Position numbers and translations under genes: made by a program. From assembly GCA_016709305.1 (NCBI GenBank), contig JADJNA010000051.1:1-64000 (forward strand): DNA of 64,000 nucleotides. The letters run 5' to 3'. Of this stretch, positions 8,929-17,376 are shown piece after piece (position 1 is the first letter of the stretch; each line of letters starts with the position of its first letter). The stretch comes from Candidatus Villigracilis saccharophilus. GTDB taxonomy: Bacteria; Chloroflexota; Anaerolineae; Anaerolineales; Villigracilaceae. The notes beneath the pieces are model-generated. The model made no database searches. It saw nothing but the letters and a program-made list of their open reading frames with translations, and was not told the DNA's origin.

Positions 8929-9672
8929 TTATTTAGTTTGTTGTGTAGATTCAACCGGTTCTGGCGTGTCTTGAGCTCGGACGGTCTGTTCCTGGAGCAT
9001 ATGACTGAAGGAATACAATAATACAAAAAGGAACAGGAAGAAGAACGTGTATAAGATGGTAAATGCAGCCAGGCGCATACTCGGGTCAATGACGAGACCG
9101 AGGATTTCAACAGCTGTTTCAGCGGGGTTTTGCAAAATGTCCCACGAATTCAGGCGCACAAATCGACCGATGTAGATACCAAAACTACTTAAGCCGGAGA
9201 TAATAAATACGAAGACCCAGCCGATCGATCGTCCAAGCGTGCGTGAAATAATATCCTGCATCAGATACAGCGATATAACACCAAGCAGTGTGCCTGTCCA
9301 GGAACACCAGACTACAATGAGCACATCATACCAAAGCGGAGCACCTACTCCGCCCGCGCGCGCGAGGTCTTGCAGGTCGGTCAGCATATAAGGCGCGTTT
9401 GGGAAAAAAATGAGCCAGAGAAATGCAATGACTGGAATGGCAAGGTATAACCAGATGCGTTTCCACGAAACAGTGTGGGCAATGTAAGCCAGGATAAATG
9501 GTATCCACGCCAGGAACAGATTCCAGATTAGGCCAGTGTGCCGGCTCGAGTCAGTGTACGCCACCCTCGCTGCGACAAGCAAGATACAGACCAGACAGGC
9601 AACATTTAGCAATATAAAAACAGCGATGCTGTGCCTGTTTTGGTAAATAAAGTCCTTTATTTTGTCAATCAT
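8929..9672 (-). CDS. DUF1361 membrane protein
   Basis: The 247-aa protein has about seven hydrophobic segments and the family motif FFPNAPYMLTDLQDL near residue 87, followed by WYDVLIV. Function is unknown. Its ATG overlaps the stop of the upstream DinB gene by one base (TAATG), so it is probably translationally coupled to it. Confidence 0.82.
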   Translation of the reverse strand: MIDKIKDFIYQNRHSIAVFILLNVACLVCILLVAARVAYTDSSRHTGLIWNLFLAWIPFILAYIAHTVSWKRIWLYLAIPVIAFLWLIFFPNAPYMLTDLQDLARAGGVGAPLWYDVLIVVWCSWTGTLLGVISLYLMQDIISRTLGRSIGWVFVFIISGLSSFGIYIGRFVRLNSWDILQNPAETAVEILGLVIDPSMRLAAFTILYTFFFLFLFVLLYSFSHMLQEQTVRAQDTPEPVESTQQTK

Positions 9673-10166
9673 TAGGTTTGCTCATTTAAAAACAACATCA
9701 GGTCGAGATCACCTGGAGAGTGACCCAATTCTGTAAGTATGGCCGCTGCTTCGCTACGATGCTGCGTGCCATGATTGACGACATGTATCATGGCATGCCA
9801 GAGCACATTCTCCCTGATCTCTCCATCCTTGGTTTTGTATTGGAATGTGGCGTTTACTGATTCATCATTCAAACTATTTATGAACGTATCTAGTTTTTTT
9901 TCTTCCTCTAGCCATCGCGTGCGGAGTGCGTCGAGGTTCGGGAAATCTTCCGGCTTGAAGCGGGCCGCTGGCGTTTCTCCCTGCCAGCGCGTGCGCCAGA
10001 TCCATTCCGCTAAGAGCGCATGCGTCAACGTACTTCGTAATTCTCTATGTGGGAATACTGCGCCTGCAAGAAATTGTTCGGTTGTTAATTTGGACACGGC
10101 AATTAAAATTCGCATGTTTGCCCAGTGATTGAATTTGTACAGCGTTTGTATATCTAGTTTGTTCAT
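9672..10166 (-). CDS. DinB-family protein
   Basis: The 164-aa protein shows the four-helix DinB pattern: FNHWANMRIL at the start and HVVNHGTQHRSEAAAIL near residue 120, whose histidines form the metal site with an N-terminal His. Family members include metal-dependent thiol transferases and proteins of unknown role. I place the start at 10166 because that ATG overlaps the stop of the upstream hydrolase gene (ATGA); the reading frame extends further upstream only through the hydrolase gene. Confidence 0.85.
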   Translation of the reverse strand: MNKLDIQTLYKFNHWANMRILIAVSKLTTEQFLAGAVFPHRELRSTLTHALLAEWIWRTRWQGETPAARFKPEDFPNLDALRTRWLEEEKKLDTFINSLNDESVNATFQYKTKDGEIRENVLWHAMIHVVNHGTQHRSEAAAILTELGHSPGDLDLMLFLNEQT

Positions 10167-11038
10167 TTTGATAAAAACTCCAACAGGATCGGATTGAATA
10201 CCTCGGGTTTTTCGTAATGTGGGATATGACCGCAATTCTCAATAAAAAGCAACTCTGTGTGCGGTATAGCCTTCAGAATGAGATTGCTGTTCTCAAAAGG
10301 CACCGTCCTGTCGTTCTTTCCCCAGATGAGCAGGCTGGTTTTTTTTAATTTCCCTACTTCAACATAGGTCTCCAGGAACGACTCTAACATATCACTTCTC
10401 ATTGTGGATAAAATGGCGCGTTTGAAGCCTTTATACTGCATTTGGATTTTGTATTGTTCTTGAAAATGTTCCACCGATTTCGGATCGTATAGATCACTGG
10501 CTATATTTTTGACCATATTCCCGCTTCCAAACAGCCCGAGCGCCAGCTCGCCAAGAACAGGCATTTTCACTGCTTCAAGGAGGAGGGAAAGCGCGACACG
10601 CTCTGCGCCGGCTGGGGCTATCAAAACATGTTTATCAACATAGCCAGGATACTGCCTGATGAATGCTGCCGTGATCGGGCCGCCCATGGAAAGCCCAAGT
10701 AGATTCGTGGATTTGATTCCTAGCGCATCGAGCAGGTCTTTGAGCTGTTGGGTGAAGAGGTGAATGTTGTAATCGACATTCGGCCGGTCTGAGAATCCAC
10801 GCCCGAGAAGATCGTACCGTAAAACACGAAATCCTGCTTTGACAAGAAATTCGAAGGTTGAGTCAAATATAAAATACGGAACGGAAAAGCCATGCACAAG
10901 CGTGACCGTCGAGCTGTTTTCAGGTCCCTGTAATTCGTAATGCGTCACGCCGCAAGGAAGCGTGATAAAGGATCCATTCGCTTCTTTGCGTGTGGTTTCG
11001 TTTACTTCATCTGTTTCGCCTAAGTAGGGGAAAGACAT
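10163..11038 (-). CDS. Alpha/beta hydrolase
   Basis: The 291-aa protein has the oxyanion strand LVHGFSVP, the nucleophile elbow GLSMGG (Ser near residue 117) and the catalytic His in ENCGHIPHYEKP near the C terminus. It is a cytosolic hydrolase of the esterase/C-C hydrolase type with unknown substrate. It overlaps the DinB gene by four bases and probably heads a three-gene operon with DinB and DUF1361. Confidence 0.88.
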   Translation of the reverse strand: MSFPYLGETDEVNETTRKEANGSFITLPCGVTHYELQGPENSSTVTLVHGFSVPYFIFDSTFEFLVKAGFRVLRYDLLGRGFSDRPNVDYNIHLFTQQLKDLLDALGIKSTNLLGLSMGGPITAAFIRQYPGYVDKHVLIAPAGAERVALSLLLEAVKMPVLGELALGLFGSGNMVKNIASDLYDPKSVEHFQEQYKIQMQYKGFKRAILSTMRSDMLESFLETYVEVGKLKKTSLLIWGKNDRTVPFENSNLILKAIPHTELLFIENCGHIPHYEKPEVFNPILLEFLSK

Positions 11039-11048
11039 AAATTATGCT

Positions 11049-11081
11049 GCCCTGACAGGTCTCGAAGTGCCCTGTCAGGGC
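11049..11081. repeat. GC-rich palindrome between operons
   Basis: GCCCTGACAGG (11049-11059) and CCTGTCAGGGC (11071-11081) are perfectly complementary with an 11-base loop. It lies just past the stop of the molybdopterin subunit gene and could act as terminator or REP-like element. A shorter relative, CCTGACAGG, occurs in the loop of the hairpin at 63433-63467. Confidence 0.6.
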
Positions 11082-11094
11082 TTTCATAAAGTTT

Positions 11095-13275
11095 CTATAT
11101 TTTTCCCAGAGCGCGTAAAACCCGCTCTGGGGTGAATGGGAATTCATTGATCCATACGCCGGTCGCATCGTGAATTGCGGCGGCGATAGCCGGCGCGACG
11201 GGCAGGAAGGGTAACTCTCCTAATCCGCGCGCACCCCACGGCCCGTTCGGATCGGGGATCTCTACAAGAACCGACTCCACTGATTCGGGTATATCTCGAA
11301 TGGTTGGTATCAAATATGTGCTTAATTGATCGGTCAGTACGCGCCCGTCTTTCGTCTTGTAATCTTCCAGCACAGCATATCCGTGAGCCTGGACTACCGC
11401 GCCTTCGATTTGACCTACCACCAGGTCTGGATTGATGGCTTTGCCGATATCGTCTGCGGAAACAATGCGGATGACGCGCACGTGACCGGTTTCCGTATCC
11501 ACTTCAACTTCGGCGGCTTGAGCCACATAAGCGTACGCGAAGTTGGGAGTGGAGTAGCCCGTTTCATGATCAAATGGTGTGGTGCGCGGCGCGAGATATT
11601 TGAATTCCGCGATGGCGGGACGCTCTTCCGCTTTCCATTTTTCCAGAGCCGCTTCCGCTGCACCTTTGATGGCATTGCCTGCCATGAAGGTCATACGTGA
11701 TGCGGAGACTGATCCTGAGTTATCTTGATGCGCGGAGTCAGATGTGCGTAATTCCACTTTGTTTACTGACACACCGACTGCATGAGCCGCCATTTGGATC
11801 ATCACAGTATGGGTGCCTTGGCCAACTTCCGCGCCGGCTTGATGGACAATGACGCGTTCGATATTTCCATTGCCATGTATTTCCACTTTAGCCCAACAAT
11901 TTTCCTGGTAACCAAAAGAGAATCCCACGTTTTTAAATCCAGCCGCGAAACCATGTCCACGCGCAAGGTGTGGTTTTGAATTCTTCTTTTTGGTTTTTTT
12001 CCAATTAAATTGATCTCGGGCAGCTTCAATGCATTGCACGATGCTGACCTGAGTTGGCACAGGTGTGCCAAAACTCATCAGGTCGCCTTCGCGAAATGCG
12101 TTCTTTAAACGGAACTTAACCAAATCCATACCCAGTTTTTCCGCTATTTTGTTCATTTGTGATTCTGCCATAAACAAGGCTTGCGGCGCGCCAAATCCGC
12201 GGAATGCTGCCCCGGGAACATTGTTTGTGTACACCCCATACACATCCACTTTTGTGTTCGGGATGAAATACGGACCTGTTGAGGTGATGGCTGCATTGCC
12301 AAGCACCTTGTTGGAGGTGTACATGTAAGCGCCGCCGTCGCCGATCAATTCATTCTCCGCGGCGATCAGTTTCCCATCTTTTGTTGCGCCCCATTTTGCT
12401 TTGATGGAAACCGCGTGTCGTTTTCCGTGACCGATCATGGATTCACGCCTCGACCAGATGATCTTGACTGGTTGGTTTAGCTTCCACGCTGCCAATGCCA
12501 GCACGATCTGCACAGACATATCTTCGCGTCCGCCAAATGCGCCGCCGATGGCTGGGTAGATGACGCGTATCCTTTCGTCGGGCAGACCGAGCGAGTGTGC
12601 TATTGTTTCACGATCTGCGTGAGTCCATTGTCCGCCAGCTTCAATTGTTATGCGGCCTTCATTGTCAATGTAGGCAAGGCCTGCTTCAGGTTGTAAATAG
12701 GCGTGTTCCTGCACAGGTGTGTGATATTCGCCCTCAACGATCACATCTGCTTTCGCAAAAGCATCTTCAACATCACCTTTGCGGATCTTGTAATGGACGC
12801 AGACGTTGGTATCGCCCCTGTCAGGATGCAGGATGGGCGCGTCGGGGCGCAATGCAATGGTCGGGTCGGAGAGAAGCGGCAGGTCTTCATATTCCACATC
12901 GATCAATTTGGCAGCCGCCTCCGCTTCGCCTTCGGTTTTGGCTACCACAACTGCGACCTGATCTCCCACAAAGCGGACTATGTCTGTATATGGCTTGCTT
13001 GAACCAGGTCCGCATAAAACGGGTTGATCTGGGATCTGTAATCCATATTCATTGACAGGAATGTCTTTCGCTGTATAGACTGCGACGACACCTGACGATT
13101 TCTCTGCGTTGGCAGTCTGAATGTTTAGTACACGTGCGTGTGGACGTTCGGCGAAAAGGATCTTCATGAACAACATTCCGTCCATTTTTAAGTCGCCGGA
13201 ATAGAGCGTTTCGCCGATGACTTTGCCGCGAGCGTCAATGCGTGGATGTGATTTGCCGACAGATTGTTTTGACAT
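11095..13275 (-). CDS. Xanthine dehydrogenase-family molybdopterin-binding subunit
   Basis: This 726-aa subunit binds the molybdenum cofactor of an aldehyde oxidase/xanthine dehydrogenase-type hydroxylase. Visible marks are GGAFGGRED near residue 248, AFRGFGAPQ near residue 360, GAEVGQGTHT for cofactor contact, and the catalytic Glu in GARGLGELP near residue 688. Length is normal for a stand-alone large subunit. Electrons would pass to the fused FAD/2Fe-2S protein encoded upstream. The substrate (purine, aldehyde, nicotinate or other) cannot be deduced safely. The accessory genes yqeB and yqeC suggest a specialised, possibly selenium-dependent, member. Confidence 0.9.
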   Translation of the reverse strand: MSKQSVGKSHPRIDARGKVIGETLYSGDLKMDGMLFMKILFAERPHARVLNIQTANAEKSSGVVAVYTAKDIPVNEYGLQIPDQPVLCGPGSSKPYTDIVRFVGDQVAVVVAKTEGEAEAAAKLIDVEYEDLPLLSDPTIALRPDAPILHPDRGDTNVCVHYKIRKGDVEDAFAKADVIVEGEYHTPVQEHAYLQPEAGLAYIDNEGRITIEAGGQWTHADRETIAHSLGLPDERIRVIYPAIGGAFGGREDMSVQIVLALAAWKLNQPVKIIWSRRESMIGHGKRHAVSIKAKWGATKDGKLIAAENELIGDGGAYMYTSNKVLGNAAITSTGPYFIPNTKVDVYGVYTNNVPGAAFRGFGAPQALFMAESQMNKIAEKLGMDLVKFRLKNAFREGDLMSFGTPVPTQVSIVQCIEAARDQFNWKKTKKKNSKPHLARGHGFAAGFKNVGFSFGYQENCWAKVEIHGNGNIERVIVHQAGAEVGQGTHTVMIQMAAHAVGVSVNKVELRTSDSAHQDNSGSVSASRMTFMAGNAIKGAAEAALEKWKAEERPAIAEFKYLAPRTTPFDHETGYSTPNFAYAYVAQAAEVEVDTETGHVRVIRIVSADDIGKAINPDLVVGQIEGAVVQAHGYAVLEDYKTKDGRVLTDQLSTYLIPTIRDIPESVESVLVEIPDPNGPWGARGLGELPFLPVAPAIAAAIHDATGVWINEFPFTPERVLRALGKI

Positions 13276-13281
13276 AGGTTC

Positions 13282-13704
13282 CTATCGTGTATAGCGTTTT
13301 GTTTTAATTTTTGGCGGTGGTTCGTCGAGCGGACCATAGCGTGACGGTCCAACGGCGCGATAGATGAAAGCATAAATCACTGAGATCACGCCGCCAATGA
13401 GTACGATGTATAGAAGGCTGACGATAACATACGCTAAAAGATTTGGGATTTGCGTGAGAGGGTAAAAAATGATAACCAAGCCGCTTGATTTATAAAAAAA
13501 ATCAGGTAGGTGTAGACTGACCAGTAATTGGTACGGAATAGGCCAGTTGTGCGCCAATCCATAATTAATGGTCGTGATTCCCGCTGCAATCGAGATTGCA
13601 GGGACGATCAACATCATCAAACAGCCAATACCGCGCCAGATAACGTGCGGACCGTCGGATTTTTGGGCTATTGGCTTTTGGAAGGAGCTCGAATACTTAC
13701 CCAT
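13282..13704 (-). CDS. Hypothetical membrane protein inside hydroxylase operon
   Basis: The 140-aa product has three hydrophobic segments (about residues 25-50, 70-90 and 92-115) and a basic, proline-rich tail. It is wedged between the two hydroxylase genes, 6 bases before the large subunit and 8 after the fused subunit, so it should be co-expressed. It could tether the complex or be unrelated. I do not recognise the family. Confidence 0.65.
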   Translation of the reverse strand: MGKYSSSFQKPIAQKSDGPHVIWRGIGCLMMLIVPAISIAAGITTINYGLAHNWPIPYQLLVSLHLPDFFYKSSGLVIIFYPLTQIPNLLAYVIVSLLYIVLIGGVISVIYAFIYRAVGPSRYGPLDEPPPKIKTKRYTR

Positions 13705-13712
13705 GAGTTACC

Positions 13713-15131
13713 TCAATTGGAATTTTTGTTGCCAGCGTCTTCAATGGCTTTGACGATCTTGTAATAGCCTGTGCATCGGCAGAGATTTCCCGTTAGGGCT
13801 TGTTCGATCTCATTGTGCGTGGGATTGGATTTTTCTTCCAGTAATTTTGCACCGGACATGATAAAGCCTGGCGTGCAATACCCACATTGAACTGCGCCGT
13901 GTTCAATAAAGGCAGTTTGTACCGGATGGAGTTTACTGCCGTTTGACAACCCTTCCACTGTAATGATCTCAGCGCCATGCGCGCGCGGCGCGGGGACGAG
14001 GCAGGCCATGACCGCCTTGCCATCCAGAAATATGGTGCAGGCGCCGCATTCACCTTCTGCGCAGCCTTCCTTGGTGCCGGTTAACATGCCTTCTTCGCGG
14101 AGCAGACGTAGCAGTGTTTTGTTATGCCCACTGTTGAAGGAGTAGCTCTTTCCGTTAATTGTGGTTTCAATGGCTTTATCTGGGAATTTATCCGCCGCCA
14201 TCTGGGTTGCGCTTTCAGATTTCCATTTTTTCCCTGCCAGGAGGATCGGTTTCTTTGGCATTCCTTCTTGTTCATTCCCGTCACGGATCGCTGTCAATCC
14301 CCGCATGGTGATGATCCGTACCATTTCGCGGCGATAGGCCGCGGAACCGCGCACATCGTCGATCGGACGCGCGGCCTGCATGGCGAGTTCAGCGGCATGA
14401 ACAATATTCTTCTCGTTGAGTTTTTTCCTGAGGAGGAAATTTTCAGCTTCCACGGCGTGTGTGATGATCGGCGTTACTGCCCCAAGAGTAATGGATGCCG
14501 ATCTGACGGTATTATCTTTCAGGTCAAGGATGATCGCCGCGTTGACCAGTGAAATCGCCTGCGCGCGCCGTAGCGCCAGCTTGATGAATGATCCGCGTTG
14601 TGTATCCTTCAAAGCGGGAAAGGAAATATCCACCAGCATTTCATCCGCCTGCATCACAGATTTACGAACGCCTGTATAGAATTCACTTAAGGGAATAATT
14701 CGTTCGCCGCGTGTGGAAAGCAAGGTCACGCTTGCACCAAGCGCCATGAGGGGTGTGATGGTGTCGTTTGCAGGAGATGCTGTGATGAGGTTGCCGGCTA
14801 CGGTCCCGCGATTGCGGATCTGCGGAGCACCTACTTCCCAAGCGGCGCGTGCCAAAGGATATGCGCGTGTACGGATCAATATTGACCCGGCGCAATCGTT
14901 ATGTGTTACCAATGCCCCCAGGTGGATGATGTCATCTTCATCCATGGTGATCTGGTCCAATTTTGGGATGCGGGTGATATCAATCAGGGTGTCCAGACCT
15001 TTGCGCACGCCGCGTTCAAGTTCAAGGATTAGGTCTGTGCCGCCCGCAACGACGCGGGCTCGCTCTTTTTTATCCCCTAAAATTTGTATCACTTGCTCGA
15101 TGGATTTTGCGTTGGTGTATTCGTGCCACAT
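13713..15131 (-). CDS. Fused FAD-binding and 2Fe-2S subunit of molybdenum hydroxylase
   Basis: Of 472 residues, the first ~290 form a CoxM-type FAD domain (AGGTDLILE; GAPQIRNRGTVAGNL for FAD binding). The last ~155 form a CoxS-type domain with the plant-type cluster EGCAEGECGAC and the second cluster CGYCTPG plus CRCTG. It relays electrons from the molybdenum centre to FAD and an external acceptor. The order FAD then 2Fe-2S is the reverse of classical XdhA. The start at the ATG at 15131 fits the MWHEYT start of CoxM proteins; the frame extends upstream but only through the palindrome at 15143-15173. Confidence 0.88.
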   Translation of the reverse strand: MWHEYTNAKSIEQVIQILGDKKERARVVAGGTDLILELERGVRKGLDTLIDITRIPKLDQITMDEDDIIHLGALVTHNDCAGSILIRTRAYPLARAAWEVGAPQIRNRGTVAGNLITASPANDTITPLMALGASVTLLSTRGERIIPLSEFYTGVRKSVMQADEMLVDISFPALKDTQRGSFIKLALRRAQAISLVNAAIILDLKDNTVRSASITLGAVTPIITHAVEAENFLLRKKLNEKNIVHAAELAMQAARPIDDVRGSAAYRREMVRIITMRGLTAIRDGNEQEGMPKKPILLAGKKWKSESATQMAADKFPDKAIETTINGKSYSFNSGHNKTLLRLLREEGMLTGTKEGCAEGECGACTIFLDGKAVMACLVPAPRAHGAEIITVEGLSNGSKLHPVQTAFIEHGAVQCGYCTPGFIMSGAKLLEEKSNPTHNEIEQALTGNLCRCTGYYKIVKAIEDAGNKNSN

Positions 15132-15142
15132 AGGATTCAATG

Positions 15143-15173
15143 TTACAGGGGCGGGGTTACCCCGCCCCTGTAA
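15143..15173. repeat. Perfect 14-bp GC-rich palindrome
   Basis: Arms 15143-15156 and 15160-15173 are perfectly complementary around a TTA loop, rich in GGGGCGGGG/CCCCGCCCC. It lies between the 174-aa protein gene and the FAD/2Fe-2S gene on the same strand. It may stop transcription or be a REP-type dispersed element; a related GC-rich palindrome is at 54313-54340. Confidence 0.65.
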
Positions 15174-15180
15174 AGTAAAT

Positions 15181-15704
15181 TTATTGTCCGCTTCCCGTAA
15201 CAACCTCAGAGCGGCGCTCAAAGGTTTCCACGGCCAGACGGGCAAGGGATGTCAGGTTACGGATGGCTGCCGGCAGGGCGGTTTCATCACCCAGACTGGC
15301 TTCTACATTGTCGAGCGCGCCGCTGACTTGATCGCCGAGCGTGAAGAACGCGACGTCGAATTGATAGATCGCTTCGAGTTCCTTTTCGTTAATCTTGGTC
15401 GCATCGAATAATCCGGAGTATCCACGCGCCGCTTTGGAAATTTTGTCGATGAATGTGCGCAGCGCCAGCGCAGCCTTTTCCATGTCATCAACATATTTGA
15501 TCATGCCGTTGTTGACAAGTTCGACTTGCAGATTGGATGCGCGTCCCCAAAGTTCCTCGAAGCGGCGAGCTACTGTGTCACGCAGGATCTTATCTGCGTC
15601 GCGGCGGTTCTGTCTTTCAATATATCCGCTGAAACCGGGAATGTACGATAACAGTTTCTTGAATGGATCTGCCTGTCCTTTTACTTTTTCAAAAAATCAC
15701 TCAT
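15181..15704 (-). CDS. Hypothetical helical protein with frameshift near its start
   Basis: A GGAGG ribosome binding site sits five bases before an ATG at 15704, but that frame stops after seven codons. Adding one base to the A6 run at 15691-15696 (T6 in the gene) restores a continuous ~174-aa frame (MSDFFEKVKGQADPF...) down to the stop at 15181. Without repair only the 107-aa tail from the ATG at 15504 can be read. The product is helical and charged, with no signal or membrane segment. I do not recognise the family. It may be transcribed with the hydroxylase genes downstream. Confidence 0.6.
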
Positions 15705-15732
15705 GTGAGCCTCCTGCCGTTATATACGGGAA

Positions 15733-15761
15733 TTGATGCTTTAAGTCTCACTCATTATAGC
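15733..15761 (+). promoter_or_regulatory. Possible promoter of the aldolase gene
   Basis: TTGATG (15733-15738) and TATAGC (15756-15761) are spaced by 17 bases about 110 bases before the aldolase start. A further TATAAT at 15775-15780 lacks a partner. The match is moderate. Confidence 0.3.
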
Positions 15762-15872
15762 CTGAGTTTGTGGTTATAATCAAGAAAACATTCGAAACCA
15801 AGTAGTATAACTGGACAGTGTTTTTAGGCTGCGGGATCTTGCGCCATATTCTTACCCAAAAGGAAGGTTAAC

Positions 15873-16820
15873 ATGATAGTCACAACAAAAAAACTCTTTG
15901 AAGCGGCGTATGGAAAATATGCCATCGGTGCTTATAACATCAACAACCTTGAGCAGGCCATGGGATTGTTTCGTGGTTGCGTCGAGAGTAAAGCGCCGTT
16001 CATTATTCAGATCAGCAAGGGGGCGCGTTCATATACCCACAAGAAAATGTTGGAGGGATTGATCACCTCAGCCAATGAAGTCTTTCCAGATGCGATATTT
16101 GCCGTCCATCTCGATCACGGTGACGAAGAAACCTGCTATGACTGCATCAACAGCGGTTTTTACTCATCTGTGATGATTGACGCCAGCCACGAATCCTTTG
16201 ATAAGAACGTGGAGATCACCAAGCGTGTTGTGGATGCTGCCCACGCGAAGGGATTGGTTGTGGAAGCGGAACTCGGTCAACTGGGCGGCGTGGAAGAACA
16301 CGTCAGTGTGGATGAGGCTAATGCCAAATTGACCGACCCCGTGCAGGCAAAAGAATTTGTGCGCTTGACCGGAGTTGACTCTCTGGCTTGCGCCATCGGT
16401 ACGAGCCATGGCGCGTTCAAGTTTAGCGGTTCACAGGGACTTCACTTCGGTGTGCTGGAAGATATCCAGAAGAACCTGCCTGGTTTCCCCTTGGTGATGC
16501 ATGGCTCCAGTTCTGTGCCGCAGGAAGAAGTGGCGCGTATCAATGCGGCAGGCGGTGATTTGAAAGGCGCAAAAGGTGTTGATGCCACTCAGTTTAAGCG
16601 CGCTGCCGAATTGGGCGTGACCAAGATCAACATTGACACAGATGGCCGTCTGGTGTGGACTCGCGTTCATCGAGAGTTCTTCCGTGATAAGCCTTCTGAG
16701 TTTGACCTGCGCCCGGTTGGCAAGATCTTCATGAGTGAATATGCTAAATTTATTGCCGACAAGAACGAGAAGCTCGGCTCTGCCGGTCATCTTGATGAAG
16801 TGCGTAAGTTGGTGAGTTAG
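15873..16820 (+). CDS. fba: Class II fructose-bisphosphate aldolase
   Basis: The 315-aa enzyme interconverts fructose 1,6-bisphosphate with dihydroxyacetone phosphate and glyceraldehyde 3-phosphate. Zn2+-binding HLDHGD near residue 82, the Glu in VEAELGQLGG near residue 130, and VMHGSSSVP with a second zinc His near residue 208 are visible. KINIDTDGR follows near residue 250. AAGGAAGG precedes the ATG. A tagatose or other sugar bisphosphate substrate is possible. Confidence 0.9.
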   Translation: MIVTTKKLFEAAYGKYAIGAYNINNLEQAMGLFRGCVESKAPFIIQISKGARSYTHKKMLEGLITSANEVFPDAIFAVHLDHGDEETCYDCINSGFYSSVMIDASHESFDKNVEITKRVVDAAHAKGLVVEAELGQLGGVEEHVSVDEANAKLTDPVQAKEFVRLTGVDSLACAIGTSHGAFKFSGSQGLHFGVLEDIQKNLPGFPLVMHGSSSVPQEEVARINAAGGDLKGAKGVDATQFKRAAELGVTKINIDTDGRLVWTRVHREFFRDKPSEFDLRPVGKIFMSEYAKFIADKNEKLGSAGHLDEVRKLVS

Positions 16821-16860
16821 TGGTGATTTATGGTTATTGGATTTGGTGATCTGTAATTTT

Positions 16861-17376
16861 ATGCCAAACACTGACCAGGGTGTAACAAAAGATAGATACA
16901 TGCTCATCCCCCGCACGGCAATATTTGTCCGCCGCGGGGATGAGTATTTGTTAATTAAAGGCGCGCCGACCAAAAGATTATGGGCTGGGAAATATAATGG
17001 GGTTGGCGGTCATGTGGAGCGCGGCGAGAATATCCTTTTTTCAGCACAACGTGAATTGCTCGAAGAGACTGGTTTGCTCGCGGACCTGTGGCTGTGCGGC
17101 ACGGTTATTGTAGACGCTGGAGAAACGGGAATCTGTCTGTTTATGTTTTGCGGGGAAAATGTTCAGGGTGAGGTCAAAGCCGGCGTAGAAGGATCAATTG
17201 AATGGGTGAAAAAGGAGGCGATTCTTCATCTTCCTGTAGTTGAAGATTTGCCCGTTCTGCTTGACCGAATCCATCAAATGCAACGCGGCGATCCGCCTTT
17301 TTCAGCGCGCTCGTATTATGATGAAAACGATAAATTGATAGTTGTTTTTACTTCCACTTCAACAAGTTCATCCTAA
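16861..17376 (+). CDS. NUDIX hydrolase
   Basis: The 171-aa protein contains a complete NUDIX box near residues 46-68 (GHVERGENILF followed by RELLEETGL). It hydrolyses a nucleoside diphosphate linked to another moiety, requiring Mg2+. The frame opens at a TTG at 16837, but the ATG at 16861 gives the better start. Its 3' end overlaps the 3' end of the convergent histidine kinase gene by 29 bases. Confidence 0.85.
   Translation: MPNTDQGVTKDRYMLIPRTAIFVRRGDEYLLIKGAPTKRLWAGKYNGVGGHVERGENILFSAQRELLEETGLLADLWLCGTVIVDAGETGICLFMFCGENVQGEVKAGVEGSIEWVKKEAILHLPVVEDLPVLLDRIHQMQRGDPPFSARSYYDENDKLIVVFTSTSTSSS

Noticed and set aside
12470..13055. Plus-strand open frames within the molybdopterin subunit
   Set aside because: They are antisense to a strongly conserved enzyme and low-complexity in translation.
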